Assembly (NCBI GenBank): GCA_008638375.1
Contig: CM018038.1
Coordinates: 33,564,169 to 33,628,168 of the forward strand
Origin: Nyssa sinensis
Taxonomy: Eukaryota; Streptophyta; Magnoliopsida; Cornales; Nyssaceae
DNA: 64,000 bases
Direction: 5' to 3'
Shown: piece after piece, positions 24,801-39,700 of the stretch
How positions within the stretch are numbered: position 1 is the stretch's first letter
Layout: each line of letters opens with the position of its first letter
Position numbers and translations under genes: made by a program
Notes under the pieces: model-generated
Database searches by the model: none
Told to the model about the DNA's origin: nothing
What the model saw: the letters and a program-made list of their open reading frames with translations, nothing else

Positions 24801-27800
24801 TATTGGCTGGGATGACCTCTTTGTATAAATAAATAAATAAAACAGAATGGACCTGAATATAGTTGAAATTAAAACCCTAGGTATTGTCAGGGTTTCATTG
24901 AAAAGATGAAAATGAAATAGAGAGGTTGAGAGAGCTGCTTTGGAAGATAAGATTTAAAGAGTTATTATTCTCTTCTCTTATCTATGTATTTATATTACAA
25001 GAAATATAAAGGTTTACAAAAATAGACTAGGAATATTCTTATTCTGCGTAATATTCTACGCATATCCTAACAACATATTCTAACACTCCCCCTCAAGTTG
25101 ATGAATATATGTCCCACGTGCCCAACTTGCCCAACTTGCTCGCAATTGGATGAAACATTCTGATGCAAAATCCCTTCGTAAAAATATCTGCCAGTTGTTT
25201 CCCTGAAGTCACAAAGGGCATGCAAATTAATCATTGATTCAGCTTCTCTTTAATAAAATGTCTATCAATCTCAATATGTTTTGTGCGATCATGCTAAACT
25301 AGGTTATGTGCAATGTTAACGGCTGCCTTGTTATCACAGTATAGCTTCATGGGCTTATTTATCGGCACTCCCAAGTCACTCAAAAGTGTTTGAAAGCCAC
25401 ATAAGTTCACAAACTCCATGTGCCATAGCTCTATATTCAGCCTCGGCGCTAGACCTAGCTACCACCTGTTGTTTCTTACTCCTCCAAGTAATCAAATTAC
25501 CTCCTGAAAAGGTAAAGTGGACCAAAGTAGACCACCTCTCATCCATGGAGCCTGCCCAATCTGCATTTGTGATCACTTCTAGTTTCAGATGATTATGGCA
25601 TGAGAACAAAATCGCATTTGTGAACACTTCTAGTTTTAGATGATTGTATTTGAGATATCTCATAATACGATACACTGCCTCTAAGTGCTAAACTCTAGGA
25701 TCATGCATAAACTAGCTAGTAACTCCCACTTCATACGCTATATCAAGACGTGTGTGAGAGAGGTATATCAATCTTCCTACCAATCTCTGATATCCTCCCT
25801 TATCTACGGGATCTCCCTCATTACCACTCAGTCGATAATTGGTCTCCATAGGAATATCTGCGGGTTTGCATCCCAACATCCATGTTTCCTCTAGCAAATC
25901 AGGGATATACTTGTGTTGGCAATTGAAGATCCCTTTATCTGATCTGGCAACTTCAATTCCGAGAAAATATCGCAGGTTTCCCAGGTCTTTGATTTAAAAT
26001 TCGTTTGCTAGATAACTCTTCAGTCTTGTTATCTCTGTAGAATCATTCCCTATTACAATTATATCATCCACGTAGACAATAAGAACAATGACCTTACCAT
26101 CTACCCTCTTAGTGAACATGGTATGATCTACATGACTTTATCTATAACCAAACTTTATCATAGCCTTATAAAATTTGTCAAACCAAGCTCTTGGAGATTG
26201 CTTAAGCTCGTAAAGAGCCTTCTTCAATTTGCAGACATTCCCTTTGTTGCTTTGGTAGTATAATGTGGAGGAACCTCCATGTACACCTCCTTCTCAAGAT
26301 TTTCATGGAGGAAAGCATTCTTTACATCCAACTGTTGCAATATCTGCCCCAAATTCGCTGCTACTAAGAGTAGAGTTGTGATGGAATTCATCTTGGCCAT
26401 TGGAGCAAAGAACTCGTGCTCGTCTATGCCATAAGTTTGAGTGAACCATTTGGCAACTAACTAGGCCTTATATCTGTCAACCGTACCATTTGCTTTCTAC
26501 TTGACTGTGAAGACCCATTTGCAACCAACCGGCTTCTTTCCATCTGGAATTCCCATGTTTCATTTTTCCCTAGAGCTCTCATTTCCTCATCCATGGCTGC
26601 TTTCCATTTGGCATCCATTAGAGCCTTTTTCCACCCCTAGGGAACAGATACAGAAGCTAGAGAAGAGATAAAAGCACGATATGACGTGGATAAGGAGTCA
26701 TAAGACACAAATTTAGATATCGGGTGTTGGGTACAAGCCCAAACTCCCTTACGAAGAGCAACGGGAATATCAGTATCATCAGAATGAGCAAGACTAACAG
26801 GAGATGTATTAGAGATATCATCACCGGATGATGGGACTAAATGAGTTGGAGTCAGTGATTACGATTGTCCTGGAGGCACATGGGGTTCTATCTGCATATC
26901 CTGCCGAGCCTGTCTAACCTGAACATACGTCCTCAAGTCAGCTCTGTCTAACCGTTCACGACGATCAAGATATGATGCTTATCCAGAGTGCTCTCAGAAA
27001 TGGTCACCTTCTCCCCCTCACTACGAATAAGAGGAATCCACTGAAAAAACATCTCTTCCTGAGTTGGGAGAGCCCTTTCCTGATCCTGTTCCCCCTGAAG
27101 AGATGGTGGGGGAATGGAGTAAAAAGACTCTTATCTCATGAAAGGTAACATCCATACTGACAAACACCTTTCGAGTTGATGGGTGGTAGCACTTATAAAC
27201 TTTCTGTGTAGGAATAAAAACGCAGCTCAAGTGTAATAACCCGTATTTTTAATAAGGCTTAATACTTTATGTATTTGAATGAAATTAGTTTTATGAACTT
27301 ACTAAAAATTAAATTAGATATTGATAGTGGTACAATTTAATATAAAAATAAAATAAGGTTATATAATTGAATTAAATAATTCAAGTGGGAGCTAAGTTAA
27401 AATATAAATAAATATGTGGCACTAATATAATAATGAAAAGTTTAATTTATTATAAATACATGACCATAACAAACCCTAGTCTCTATTTTACGTATCTGAA
27501 ATTCTAGAGAGAGAGAAAGACTATACTATGGAAAATTAAAGAAATTTAATTTTGGAAGAAGGCATTAACGGAGGTAAGTTTATGATTTTATCAAATTAAT
27601 ATGACTATTTTATTGTTGTGATTTAGTAAGAAAATTTATGAATTAATTATTAATTTTCAAAATTATAATTTCTCATAATAAAAGGGACCATAGAACAATC
27701 AAGTTAGGGTTTGATTTTGAGTATATATTTGATGGTCCTTGAATAAATTGGAAACGTAGTTTTATAACCCATGAAATAAGGTTTAATTCGATATATAATA

Positions 27801-30800
27801 TGCCTAATATGGGGATGCATTTGAAGAGATATAAAGGATCAAAGTTTTGGAATAAAACATTGAAACCGCAAGCTTTGGGTTGAGTTTTCTTTTAAGTTTG
27901 AAAGATTTAATCTAATTAAACTATATGGTTGGATAGATCTCGGAAAAATGATCAAAATTCATATATAACTTATATTATTTGTATAAGAATTGATGGAGAA
28001 ATTTCAGGTCAAAATTTGAAGGAAAAAAAAAATGGTGAACAGCACTACTTGCAGAATTTGGGTGTTAAAGTTGGGGAAGTTGACCACTTTTTGCACAAGC
28101 CTACTCTCGAGCCAAAGTGAGTCAGGAATATGTGGTTCACACCTAGTCTAAATTGGATGAAACAAGAGTCTAAATTATAATACTTGACGACCCCAACCAA
28201 GTGGTCCAGGTCCCTAACTCAAAAATTAATTATATAAATTATTATTAATTTTTAATTGATAAAATCTTACTAATTTATGGAAAAATAGTAAACAAATTTC
28301 GAAAATTATGGAACTTGGTAGGAAAATCGTATTTGATATTATGAAGCAATTGGTATAGGAGGTGAGGCCCAAAGTAATACGAATAATTGAAATTTGACTA
28401 AGGTTCACCTTATTGTATTGGTTTCTTAATTATTTAAATGTGTAATTAGGTGACCTAAAGATAAGACCTTTGGATGGTTGGAGAACCATGTTAGTTGCAT
28501 GTTTGACCGTATGTTGTGAATTAAGCTTAATCGGTTTGATAGAATTCGAAAAAAATAGAAATTAAAAATTAAAAATTACTTAAAAATCGTGGAACACTAT
28601 AAGGTCATCGTGTAGGTATTTTAAAGATACTTAGACTTAATAAGTACGCGTAACACTATATTAATTAGGACATCTATAGTTGAGTCAAGTTTGGCAAATC
28701 AAACTAATTGATTAAATTTGTTATTGTGAACTATTTTAGGATTGGAATGAATTTGCAAAGGACACTTTTGAAGTGCATTATGTGATTTGAGGACTTTGCT
28801 TCGAGGCAAGGGAACATACATGATATATCCAATTTTTGAATAAATGCCAAATAAATGTTTTCTTGCTTCTATTCTTATGAAAATTGTTTATGCAAGTAAA
28901 TGATTTCAAATTGTTTTTAGTTCAAAAATATGTTTTACAATTTTCTGATTGCTTCATTATCGTTACTTAGGTCAAACAAAATTGGTTGTTTGTGAAATGT
29001 GTTCTTTGCTCATTGATAAATCGATTCATGAAATTATTCCATTTATTAAAATAAATTGTTTTATCGATATGATCATTATTAGATATTTGAATTGTTTTAG
29101 TGTGGGTGTGAGCTCTGGTTGGAGTCTGTTTTGTGTCAATAGTAGTTTACTACTATTAGCAGCTTGTATGTGCTGGCAGGATACTGTCAGAGTCTGACCC
29201 ATGTTAACAGGGGTATAAATACTGTTGACTTCCAGTAGTAGTGACGTCTGCAAGTCCCACTATGATTGGACACCATATGTGATTGTTGTGCCAACCAAGG
29301 TAAACGATTATGCAAATTTGAAAATATTATTTGTTACCACACTACTTGTTAATGATGTCTAAACAGAAAATTGATATCAGTTTTCGTATTGTGGATATTG
29401 AAATGCTTTTAAGTTATATGAAACTTTGTCAAATGCTTTGATTTATTAGCAATTGTTTTCTAAATTAATCGTGTTATTCGCTTGACCTATTCCGGTGTAT
29501 ATTATGTTATGCTACCTTACTGGACTCTTTGAACTTATCCCAATATTTTCCCCCACAGAGGGATAGAGATAAGCTGTGATATCTTTGAATACAAGGTGCG
29601 GTGCAATGGACAACAATTGGAAATCAATATACTTTCATCTATTTGTGGTTAGAACTTATTTTAGTTAGATAGTTTTGAAACATGTAGTAATTTTATTTTA
29701 TGGGTTTTATTATCATTTGGGCTTTTGGAGACAGATTATTTATTATTTGTTTATGGATAGTGAATGGTTAATTGATATTTCTTTAAAGTTTTAGAAATAA
29801 TCTGATTTACTTATTAGTATGCAAAAGAATTGGAGATAATTTTTATTATGGGTTTATTGATTTGAATGGTTTAGCTTTTAGTTCTAGGGCGTGACAGCAA
29901 AGGTTTGGGCTTAAGTTTGCTTGTAGTCTTCCGGTGGTCCTGAACAAAGCAGACACATCCAAAGATACAGGGAGGAATGAGGAAACCAGTGGGCACCCCC
30001 GGAAGCAATGCAAGAGATTTTTGAAAACCCAGTCTGAAGTGGCATGCGGTTGATGAGATAAGCAGCAATCAAGATAGCATCACCCCAAAAACTTGGGTAC
30101 ATTCATGGTAAACATCAAGGAAATGACCACTTCAAGAAGGTGTCTATTTTTTCATTCTGCCACACCATTTTTGTGTTCATTATCAGTCCGTAGAATCCGA
30201 ATTTTAGCATCAAAGTGTCTAAACCATTTTGTGAAAAACTTGAAAGCAGCTGAAAACTTCACTTTTATGCTTGAGCAGGTATACCCATGTAACACGAGAG
30301 TAACAATCAATAAAGGTAACAAACCAACGATAACCAAAAAGAGAGACAACGCGGGAAGAACCCCATACATCAGAGTGAACAACAAAAAAAAGAGCAATGC
30401 TTTGATTATTATTACTAGGATAAGAAGTACGAGTATGCTTAGCAAGTTCAAAAGCATCACAAATAAAGGTAGATTTACACTGTTTAACAAGAATGGGAAA
30501 AGCTTTCTCCATAGTACTAACTGAAGAATGTCCTCACTGTCGGTGCCACTATAATAATTCTTGAAGCTGGGAAGAACTATTTGCCCGGCAAGGTTTTAAA
30601 TAACGGCCATTACATAATAAGTCAGCCGTTACGTATCGGTTTTTGACCCTCCGATATTGTTACAGGCCAATATATCGATGTGACCAAAATTCACAGTAGT
30701 ATACGCCGATACCGTTACGCATCGGCCGTTATGCCTGTTATGGGCCGTTACAGGGTTATTACAGTTGTTTTCAGTTTTTTGGTTTTAAAATTTTAATTTT

Positions 30801-33800
30801 AATTTTTTTTTTTTTTTTACAGATTCTTATGATTTCTATTTTTATAAGATTTATATACAAAAGAGATAATAAAATAATTGAAAAATTGAAAAAGGTTACA
30901 AAAGCATTCGGATCAATACAACCTCAAAGAGGCCTCTTCGCCTTTAAAGTTTCAAATTTTTTTGTATGCCATAACTAATTAAACTAAATTGATTTTCATA
31001 CTTTTAATCATTTTTTTTTAATATTTATATTACTTATTGTAATGTTATTCAAATGAAACGATACTTCTTATTAGTTTAACTTTAAAAAAATAATATAAAA
31101 TAATAAAATATCTTTTTAGGTGTTATTTAAAAAAATAATATTTCTTTACGTGTTAAAAAATTGAAAAATAACAGTAAAAAATATTAAAATGTGATATATT
31201 GTAATCAAGATATGCATACGAGTAATTTTTAAGAGTTTTGTTAATGTTTGAAAAAAATTCACAGTTACGATTTTCGATTCCTGTTACGGATGACCCGATA
31301 CTGTTACACCGCAACCTCGACCGCATTGTATCCTGCGAACGCGATTGAAACCCATGCAGCCTGGAGAGCTTGTTGAGGTGAAGATGTAGTCTCTAGCAGA
31401 TATAAACCCCCATGAACCTTAACCCTGCCAATCGTTCTCCCTATCCCCAACTCCTAAAAAAGACAATGAGAATGAAAGAAGGTTACTAAGCAGTTTAAGG
31501 CTTTAGTAATGGAACTAATTGAGAGAAAATTAGTGGAAAACTTAGGGACATGAAGAACAGATGTCAGAGATAAAGAAGACGAACAAAACACAGAGCCCTT
31601 GCCCAATATTGAAGAGAATGAGCCATCTGTTACCCTAATCTTATCCCTACCAGAGCAAGTAGAATATGTGGAAAAGAAATTCGAGGAACCTGTCATATGA
31701 TCGGTGGCTCCTGAATCAATGATTAAGGAGTACGAGTGGGGCCAACACTCAGAGCATATGCTATAATACCTATATTAGCAAAATGGGAAGAGATAGTGGT
31801 AGAACCAGAGGTGGATGAGTCAAATCGAGCCATCATGCGTCTAAACACCTGTAGTTCCTCTGATGTGAGATGATCTGCATCTTCAGTGCCAGCATGGGGA
31901 GTGTCTGAAACCTTTGTCAAGTGAGCATGCGACATACCAGATCTTGTTTTGCCACCACCTCGTCCTATATTTGGACGACCATGAAGCTTCCAACAATTAT
32001 CCTGAGTATGCCATCTCTTGCAGCAGTAGCCACACTTCACAGGACCCTTCTCAAAGTTGCCACCTTTGTTCTCAAAACGAGGTTGTGGTGCTTTGAAATC
32101 TTTTTAGGAAAGGTAGCTAAGGCAGATCTGTCCTGTGTGGGAGTATGAAGCAGAACACCCCTCTTGCTCTCCTCTTGCTATATAAAAGTATATGCCTGTC
32201 TCAAAGTAGGAAAAGGAACACGTCCAAGCACCTGACCTCGAGACTGATTATATTCATCATTAAGGCCTACCAAGAAATCATACACCCGTTCCTTTTCCTT
32301 TAGCTACTGAAACATGACACTATCATCTGAACATTTGGCCTTAAAATTCTTATAGTGATCCAATTCTCGCCAAAGACCATTGACATCAGCATAATACTCG
32401 ACCACACTCAAATCTTTTTTGTTTTGTGTCACGAATACGCTTGTGGAGATCGTAAATCTGAGCATCATTACCAACCTGTGAGTAAGTCTATGCTGCAGCA
32501 ATCCAAATCCCATACGCGGTCTTCAGAAATAGAAAACCACGGCTAATGTGTGGTTGCATGGAATTAAGAAGCCACAACATCACAAGGGAATTGCTCGAAC
32601 ACCACTGCTTAAGTGTAGGATATGTAGATGCTGGTTCTTTGAGTGTCCCAATGACATAATAACATCTGCATCAATGGACAGTAAACAAGCACATGACCAT
32701 CAGAGGTAATTATTCCCATCCAGCTTCACCGGGCTAATCTGAAGTATTGGGTTTCCTCCAAGGGCCCCAATACGACTCGGCACATCTCCTCCACTGCTGG
32801 TTGAACCAAAGCCTCTTTCGGGCTTCTCTGATTCCTTATCTGTCATTGTCAAATTTTAGTAAATCCCTGTCACAAAATATAGCAAGGATAGTGTATTGCG
32901 AACCGATCCAGACCAATCTTTGCCCCCAAAGATCTGAGAGAGGGCTGAAATGGATCAGGAATAGAAACAAAACACGCAGCAGGATCAGGAACAACAAAAA
33001 AAACACGCACAGGAGTGCTTCTATAGTAGGCCGACAGGTCTAAATCCAAAAAAATCCAACCAAATCGAGTTGGAATGCAACAAGACTTCACCCACACCTC
33101 TCTCAGCCCTAGACAAGTCCAATGGATGAAGGTCCAACCATTTTTAGCCTCTGTAATAGGTCAAAGTCGCAGATCAACAAAAAATGGCCATTTTTGCCGA
33201 AAATCTTTCAAAAATAGAAAACACCCATCAAACAGTTCCAGAAAATTAGGCAAGAATCACCATAAATCTCACCATGGAATTCCGAGCTAGACCATGTAGG
33301 AAAAAGTGACTTATGTCCATACAGTGCTGACGGCAATGGCTTCGTGGCAGTTCTACAGTTGCGTCTGATTATTCCGATGACTCTCAAGTTGTATTCAGAT
33401 CGCTCTGATACCAAGTTGAAATTAAAACCCTAGATATTGTTAGGGTTTTATTGAAAAGATGAAAATGAAATCGAGAGGTTGAGAGAGAGTTGTTTTGGAA
33501 GAAAAGACTTAAGAGAGAGTTGTTATTCTCTTCTCTAATCTATGTATTTATATTACAAGAAATATAAAAGTTTACAAAAATAAACTAAGAATATTTTTAT
33601 TCTGCATAATATTCTACACATATCCTAACAGCATACTCTAACAACTATGTGAGAAACTCTTGGGTCAAGAAAAGAAAATAATGATCATGACGCAAAAATC
33701 CTTGAATCAGACTGCTTAGGCCTTACACATCTGTAGACTAAAAGTTAACTAGTCTGGACAAGGAACTTGTTCAAAAACCTTTTGGCATATAGAATGTTGC

Positions 33801-36682
33801 ACCACTTCAAATTAAACTTCCAAGACAACATAGTTTTCTTTAAACAAAATCTGTGGGTCAAATTCAAGGTGCACACAAGTTTCCTTCCCCCCACCCACCA
33901 AAAAAAAAAAAAGCCTTTCTTTCTGAGATAATAAGAACAATAGAACAGTACTGAAGGTGAGAAGGTGTAACTCAAGTATGTGAAGAAGTATATAGGAGCT
34001 AGCAGAACTTACAAAAGCCTCACCACAGAATCCTCAAACCACCTAAAAATCCAAAAGGACCACAAATGAATTTAAATAGAAAACAATTCACCACTCATAA
34101 GCCAATCAATGACAAACCCATCGGCACATGCTTTAGCTTATGGTCTGACCTCTCCACTCCCTCAGACAACCTTTTGTTCCACTCTTTCCAGACGCTCAAA
34201 AGAAAAAAATGATTTATTGATTTCTCGGCTCTGTTTGCACAAGTGACACTAATTAGGCAGAGTTTTTTTGCCTCACTAAGTTATCTATTGTCAAAATTTT
34301 CTTCAATGCCACAGTCCTTGCCAAAAATATATATTAATACTGTAGACGTCACTTTGGATCTCCAAATACCCTTCCCTGGGAAGCTTGAGGTCCCCCCAAC
34401 TTAACAACTTATAATATGAGATCACTGCAAAAAACCCCACTTTCATAGGTCCCCCCTGTAATCATAAACACCACAAAACAAATTGAAGAAGGCATCTATC
34501 AGCTCCAGCACTCGATACAACATTGCCCAACCAAAATGAGGATCCCACACATCTCTACTTGAGGAGAAGAGAGAAAGAATTCAGTACATTTTGAGAGATC
34601 ATCCCTCCCCTTCCTGATACATATCCATAAAAAAAAAAATTATATATATATGTAACACCCCACTAGAATTTCTTATCACTTCCTTTTTTGGAATCCAGCC
34701 ACCCATAGTGCTCCAAAAATTTCACAGGCTCTCTTCCCATGCCAGACAACAAAAGTTACTTCATAATTACTCAAAATTAAAATTTCAATTCTTTTTAAGG
34801 TTCAAGAGATTTGATGTGTATCTTTTTAACTTTTTGGTAATTTACCAGGGTAATTTATTTGACACAAGAACATAACAATTTTTCCAGTTTAGATTCAGTT
34901 GCATGACTCAGACTCCAATATATTGGGATCCAGTGAACTGTGGAGATTAAAGGCAAAGTCAACGAGTGCACAAGCAGAAATTTTATATGGGTTTCAGCCA
35001 AGATTTATATCATATCAGATAGAAAAATATATAAGCAACATCTAGAGAAAGAGAGATAAAAAGAGATGAACACAATAAAATACTCACATCAACGTCAGAT
35101 AAGTGTCCTGCCATTATTCTCAAAGGCTGTATTCTGTCCATAGACCAAATCCTTGCGGTTCGATCATGTGAACCACTGGCAAAATAATGTCCTACTGGAC
35201 TAAACTGCATTAATAAATAAATTAGAAAAAGGTATGATGTTAACATATCTCATAAGCATGTACATACCTCTACATGGACGTGGTTTTGTGTGTGTATTAA
35301 TACAAATGAAATTACGACACAAGCAGGACAAAAGTAGAGGATAAAGAAAAAATATATATTGCACCCATACAGGTACTCTCAGGCTGTAAAAACTGTGTCA
35401 GTCCCCTCTAAAATAATTGACGATTACTTGGTCATCCAAGTTACAATGTTTGGGTGACCCTATGCAATGGCTTCCAGAGCTCACCCATACACTGGGGCAA
35501 TCGGCCAATGGATCAGTGTTATAAAACAATAACCTATAGAAAAGTGTTGCATTACCATTGCACTCACTAAATATACATTCCTAGGCAATTTGCTGTATAC
35601 AATAAAAACATATCACAGAAATTTAACAAACTTAGGAAGACAATCCAGCTAGAATAACCAAGATATTTAAAATTTCCACTTACTTTCTAAAAGATCTCGG
35701 TAAATTGCAAATAATTCATATCCAAGGACAACAATTTAATGATTACGGCCACAGCATCCCTTGCACCACAACATAACATAAAATCAAAATCAAATGGCAG
35801 GATGAGTTGCCACCCTTCTCCTTGGACCATGACTAGATTGGAGAACTGCGTTTGTTATTTCCTTTGCCATTTTTAAGGTATTATTTTTATTTTTTATTTT
35901 TTATTTTTCTTGTGGGGAAGGAAATTACACTTCCAAACCTCCCTGATGTTTTTTAGAAATGCATTGATCTCCCCTCAGGTTTTCCAATTTTATTACAAAT
36001 ATGAACATCCCCTTCGTTAGTCAATAATGGAGGAGAGCAATGCGATATATCCGCAGACCCGGTTTGTGTTCTTTGTTACTTCCCAAATGTTGGGGCAAGT
36101 TCATGCAATTTCAGATTCTCCATTTTAAGCTGAATAACAATTCTATTGGAGCTTATTTATTTTATAAAAATTCAGGCTTACCAAAAGAAATTCTATTGAA
36201 GCACATCAGCAAGGACATGCAAGGAAAATATCAACCTAAAAAGGGAAAAGACTAAAGCTCTGTTTGTTTCAAAGTAAAATGTTTTACACCGAAAATTATT
36301 TTTCAAGTAAAACCTTTTACATGAAAAGATTTCCTACTTATTTTCTGGTGTTTGGTTGTAGTTTTGAAAATACTTTATCAGTTCTTACAAAATACACAAA
36401 AAACATTTATATAAGCATGTGTACAAAGGCGAATGTAGCCATTTTATATTTGGCATAAATATAGGTTAGTAAACGGCATGTGTATAAGAATATAGAGTAG
36501 ACCCTTTTCTAATTAATATTTAATAAGTTAATAATTCTAACAATTAATAAATTTTTAAAGAATCAACTTGATTCTATGGTAGATAATTAATAATTCTACT
36601 ACCTAATAATTAATACTTTCTCAAAAAAAAATCCTTTATAATACTAATTATAAGAGAGACAAAATAATCTTATATATACGTA

Positions 36683-36727
<45 letters not shown>

Positions 36728-39700
36728 CATTTATGAGATGTCTCGGTAATTATATTTATGAATTCTACATAATTGGAGCAAAATTATTTTAAGTGGAAAA
36801 AATTACGACATAGCAAACGTAAGAAATACAACTTATTTAGTTCAAAAAGACATTAAGAGTTTTTTTAAAAAACTTAAGCTGAAACATTATATGTATTTTT
36901 TATAAAACATTGAAATTTCATTCATTTTCACCAAAAGTCGTATACATATGAGGAACACTTTATGATTAATAAAAGTATGTAAAAACTTAATAATTAATAA
37001 ATTTTCATCTCACATACACATTCACTTATACATGCACATATATATTTCTATATATCCGTGAATTGGCGTGTCTATACACAATATCCGCACAGCCATATCA
37101 AATGTTTGGACGTACGAATTTTGACTGTACATGTAGAAAATGGCTTATGGGAAAAAAAAATGGTCAAGCCATTTTCAGGTTTTGCAAGGTAATTTTTTTC
37201 TCCAAAAATTGTGTAGAACATTTTACAGCTAACCAAATGCATGGAAATTCTAAAAACATTCTCTAGAAAATAATTTACATCGAAACAAATGGAATGTAAA
37301 TCAAAAATGAAGAGAATCTAAATGCTGAATGGGGAAATGATTCAGCTCTAAACCCCATTAAGGTCGAAACAAATGGAATGTAAATCAGAAATGTAGAGAA
37401 TTTAAATGCTGAAAGGGAAATGATTCAACTATAAACCCCATTAAGAATCCCCAAGAAAACGACACTCCTGCATAGTCATGTTTCGATATAAACATACAGA
37501 GAATCTTGTCTTTGAAAATTCTTCAATCCCGCTCCTTCTATAAGCATCATAAAATATCACAGGGAGCTGCTCACCAAATAATTCCCAAACACCCATTTCC
37601 TGCATTCGTCCACCAAACTCAAAAGGAAAAAAAAAAAAAAAAGAACAACAACATATTGATCACCAAGCAGCACATTATCCAACTTATTATAGCAAAAACA
37701 AGGAAGCCAACATCTCTCTTGGTGTTGAATTCCCTTTATTTTTGGGCTTCGGGGGGTTCTTCTTTGTCTATAGATTCTCTATCATCTTTTTTGCATTCCA
37801 TAGTACGGGAATTTAGTATGGTTTGTATAGTTTTTTTTTTTTGTACATGGGTGCACCCCCTTGGTGCCTCTAATGAAACTATTACTCATAAAAAACAAAA
37901 AATAAAGATGGATCACCACTCCAAATGTATGCTTTATAGTGAAAAAATAAAACAAAATCCACAAATTCAATTAACAATCTCCTAATAGCTCCACAAATAC
38001 AACCATGTCATCAAAATATGAATACAGGATTTACTCTCCTTGTCTCCTCCCCATTCAACTCCAAAAAACTCCAGTAAGTCATCATCCACTGCCCTTGAAC
38101 TAACAAAATAGAGCGTAGAAATGAAGAAAAAAGAGTGAATAAGGGATTCTCTTGGCTATGACCACTCAAGATTCAAAAAAATCGGATGAATTGATACAAA
38201 AAGAAATAAGAAGGAAACAATGAAATACTAACAGCAGTCCAGTTCTTCTCAACAACACCCCCCACCCCCCAAAAAAAAAACAAAAAAAAATTCCATTTTA
38301 CACAAGATATGGCGGCTCCACTGCAACTTTCAAATCATCCATGGGATCCCACATCTCGCTCTTGAATCCAAAATCTCTTTCCCGATCAAGAAAAGCTTCC
38401 AGACTTTGCCCACCTCCAAACAAATCAGTTAACTGCAAGACAACCTTCCTCACAACAGCCTTGAACCAAACAGCCAGAATATTCTCAATAATCCAGTAAG
38501 CTCTTCCCACCAGCTTAATAAGTAGAAAAATCCTTTCAACTTCCCCTGCTGCTCTGGAGTCATGGATTTTTTTTTAATACAGGTAAAATCGTATTAAAAA
38601 CCGCCCAAGGGGGGCAAAACCCGTGTATAAGAAGAGACCAAAAAAACTATAGTCTCATACTATCCAAAAAATCTACGGAAGTATGAACATACGATGGGTA
38701 TGCTTCTACCACCCAAAAAAGTAGCATGGATTGGCTGTCAGCCAACCATGCCACCATAGACTGCTTTGATAAGAGAGTTTTGTTCAAAAGCCCAGCATAG
38801 ACGGAGTTTGTATTTAAGGGAAAGGGAATAACATCTCTACCGTACCTGTTTTCAGCTTTGCAAGCCAGGAAATTGCTTAAGAAGGGGTTCCACGGATATC
38901 TATGCAGTATTTTGGATACGTAGGCCCAAACTCCTCCGTCGAGGGCAAGCCTTGACACAACGGTAAGGTTTCTCCATTGTGACCTGAAGGTCATGGGTTC
39001 GAGTCATGGAAACAGCTTCTCCACTTGCGGGGGTAAGGCTGCGTACATCCAACCCTCCCCAAACCCAATGTTTTAAAACCCGGACCGGACCGGCCGGTTG
39101 AACCGTCAACCGGTCCACAAAACGGTCCGGTTTAACCCATAAACCCGTTTTAAGTTCAAAACCGTTCTAAAAATAAAAAACCGGTAAAACCGGACGGTTC
39201 AACTAGTTCTTGGCTGCATTTTTTTTTTTTTTTTGTATATTCAAAATCTCAAATTTCATGCAATTTTTTGGCTGAATTTTGACTAAGTTGAGTTGGTATT
39301 TGGCTGAATTTATTTTAGATTGTATTTAAAATTTTAAACCCTTGAAGTTTGAAACTCCAGTATTATATATTTGTATCATGTGGTATTTTATTTTATTTTA
39401 TGCATGATTATTAGTGTTTATATCTTCTTCTTTTTTTGACTAAATTATTGGATTATACTTGGATTGGATGTTAAAATGATTTTTGTTATGATTCTTGCGA
39501 TTATGGAAGAATGGCAATGAAGTTTTAACTTTCAATATTGTAATAAAATATGTCTACTATACTTTTTTCAATTTTTTCTTGAAATTTTACATATTAAGAA
39601 AATTCATATTTTGTAAAAAAAATTTATATAATTTTTAGTAATTTTTGTATAATTCTTTTAATTTAAAATATCAATAATATGTATTATTAAATTTATTAAT

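Larger units (their letters stand above)
24864..33643 (-). mobile_element. Ty1/copia element I, old, nested
   Basis: The LTR at 24864-25085 and its partner at 33417-33643 share ends (TG...CA) and most of their sequence, with roughly 90% identity by eye. The primer site TGGTATCAGAGC (- strand) is at 33413-33402 and a purine tract (AACTTGAGGGGGAG) ends beside the left LTR. Gag, protease, integrase, RT and RNase H pieces lie in the expected order on the - strand but all are broken. Two later insertions interrupt it: 27232-29896 and 30589-31356. The whole element sits in the TAF5 intron in the same orientation as the gene. Confidence 0.92.

Noticed and set aside
27232..29896. Segment as a host gene inside the copia element
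   Set aside because: No coding potential; TG...CA ends and a position inside integrase fit an LTR insertion.
24859..33648. ATAGT / ACTAT flanks of copia I as target duplication
   Set aside because: They are reverse complements of each other, not a direct repeat, so they do not show a target duplication; probably coincidence or post-insertion change.
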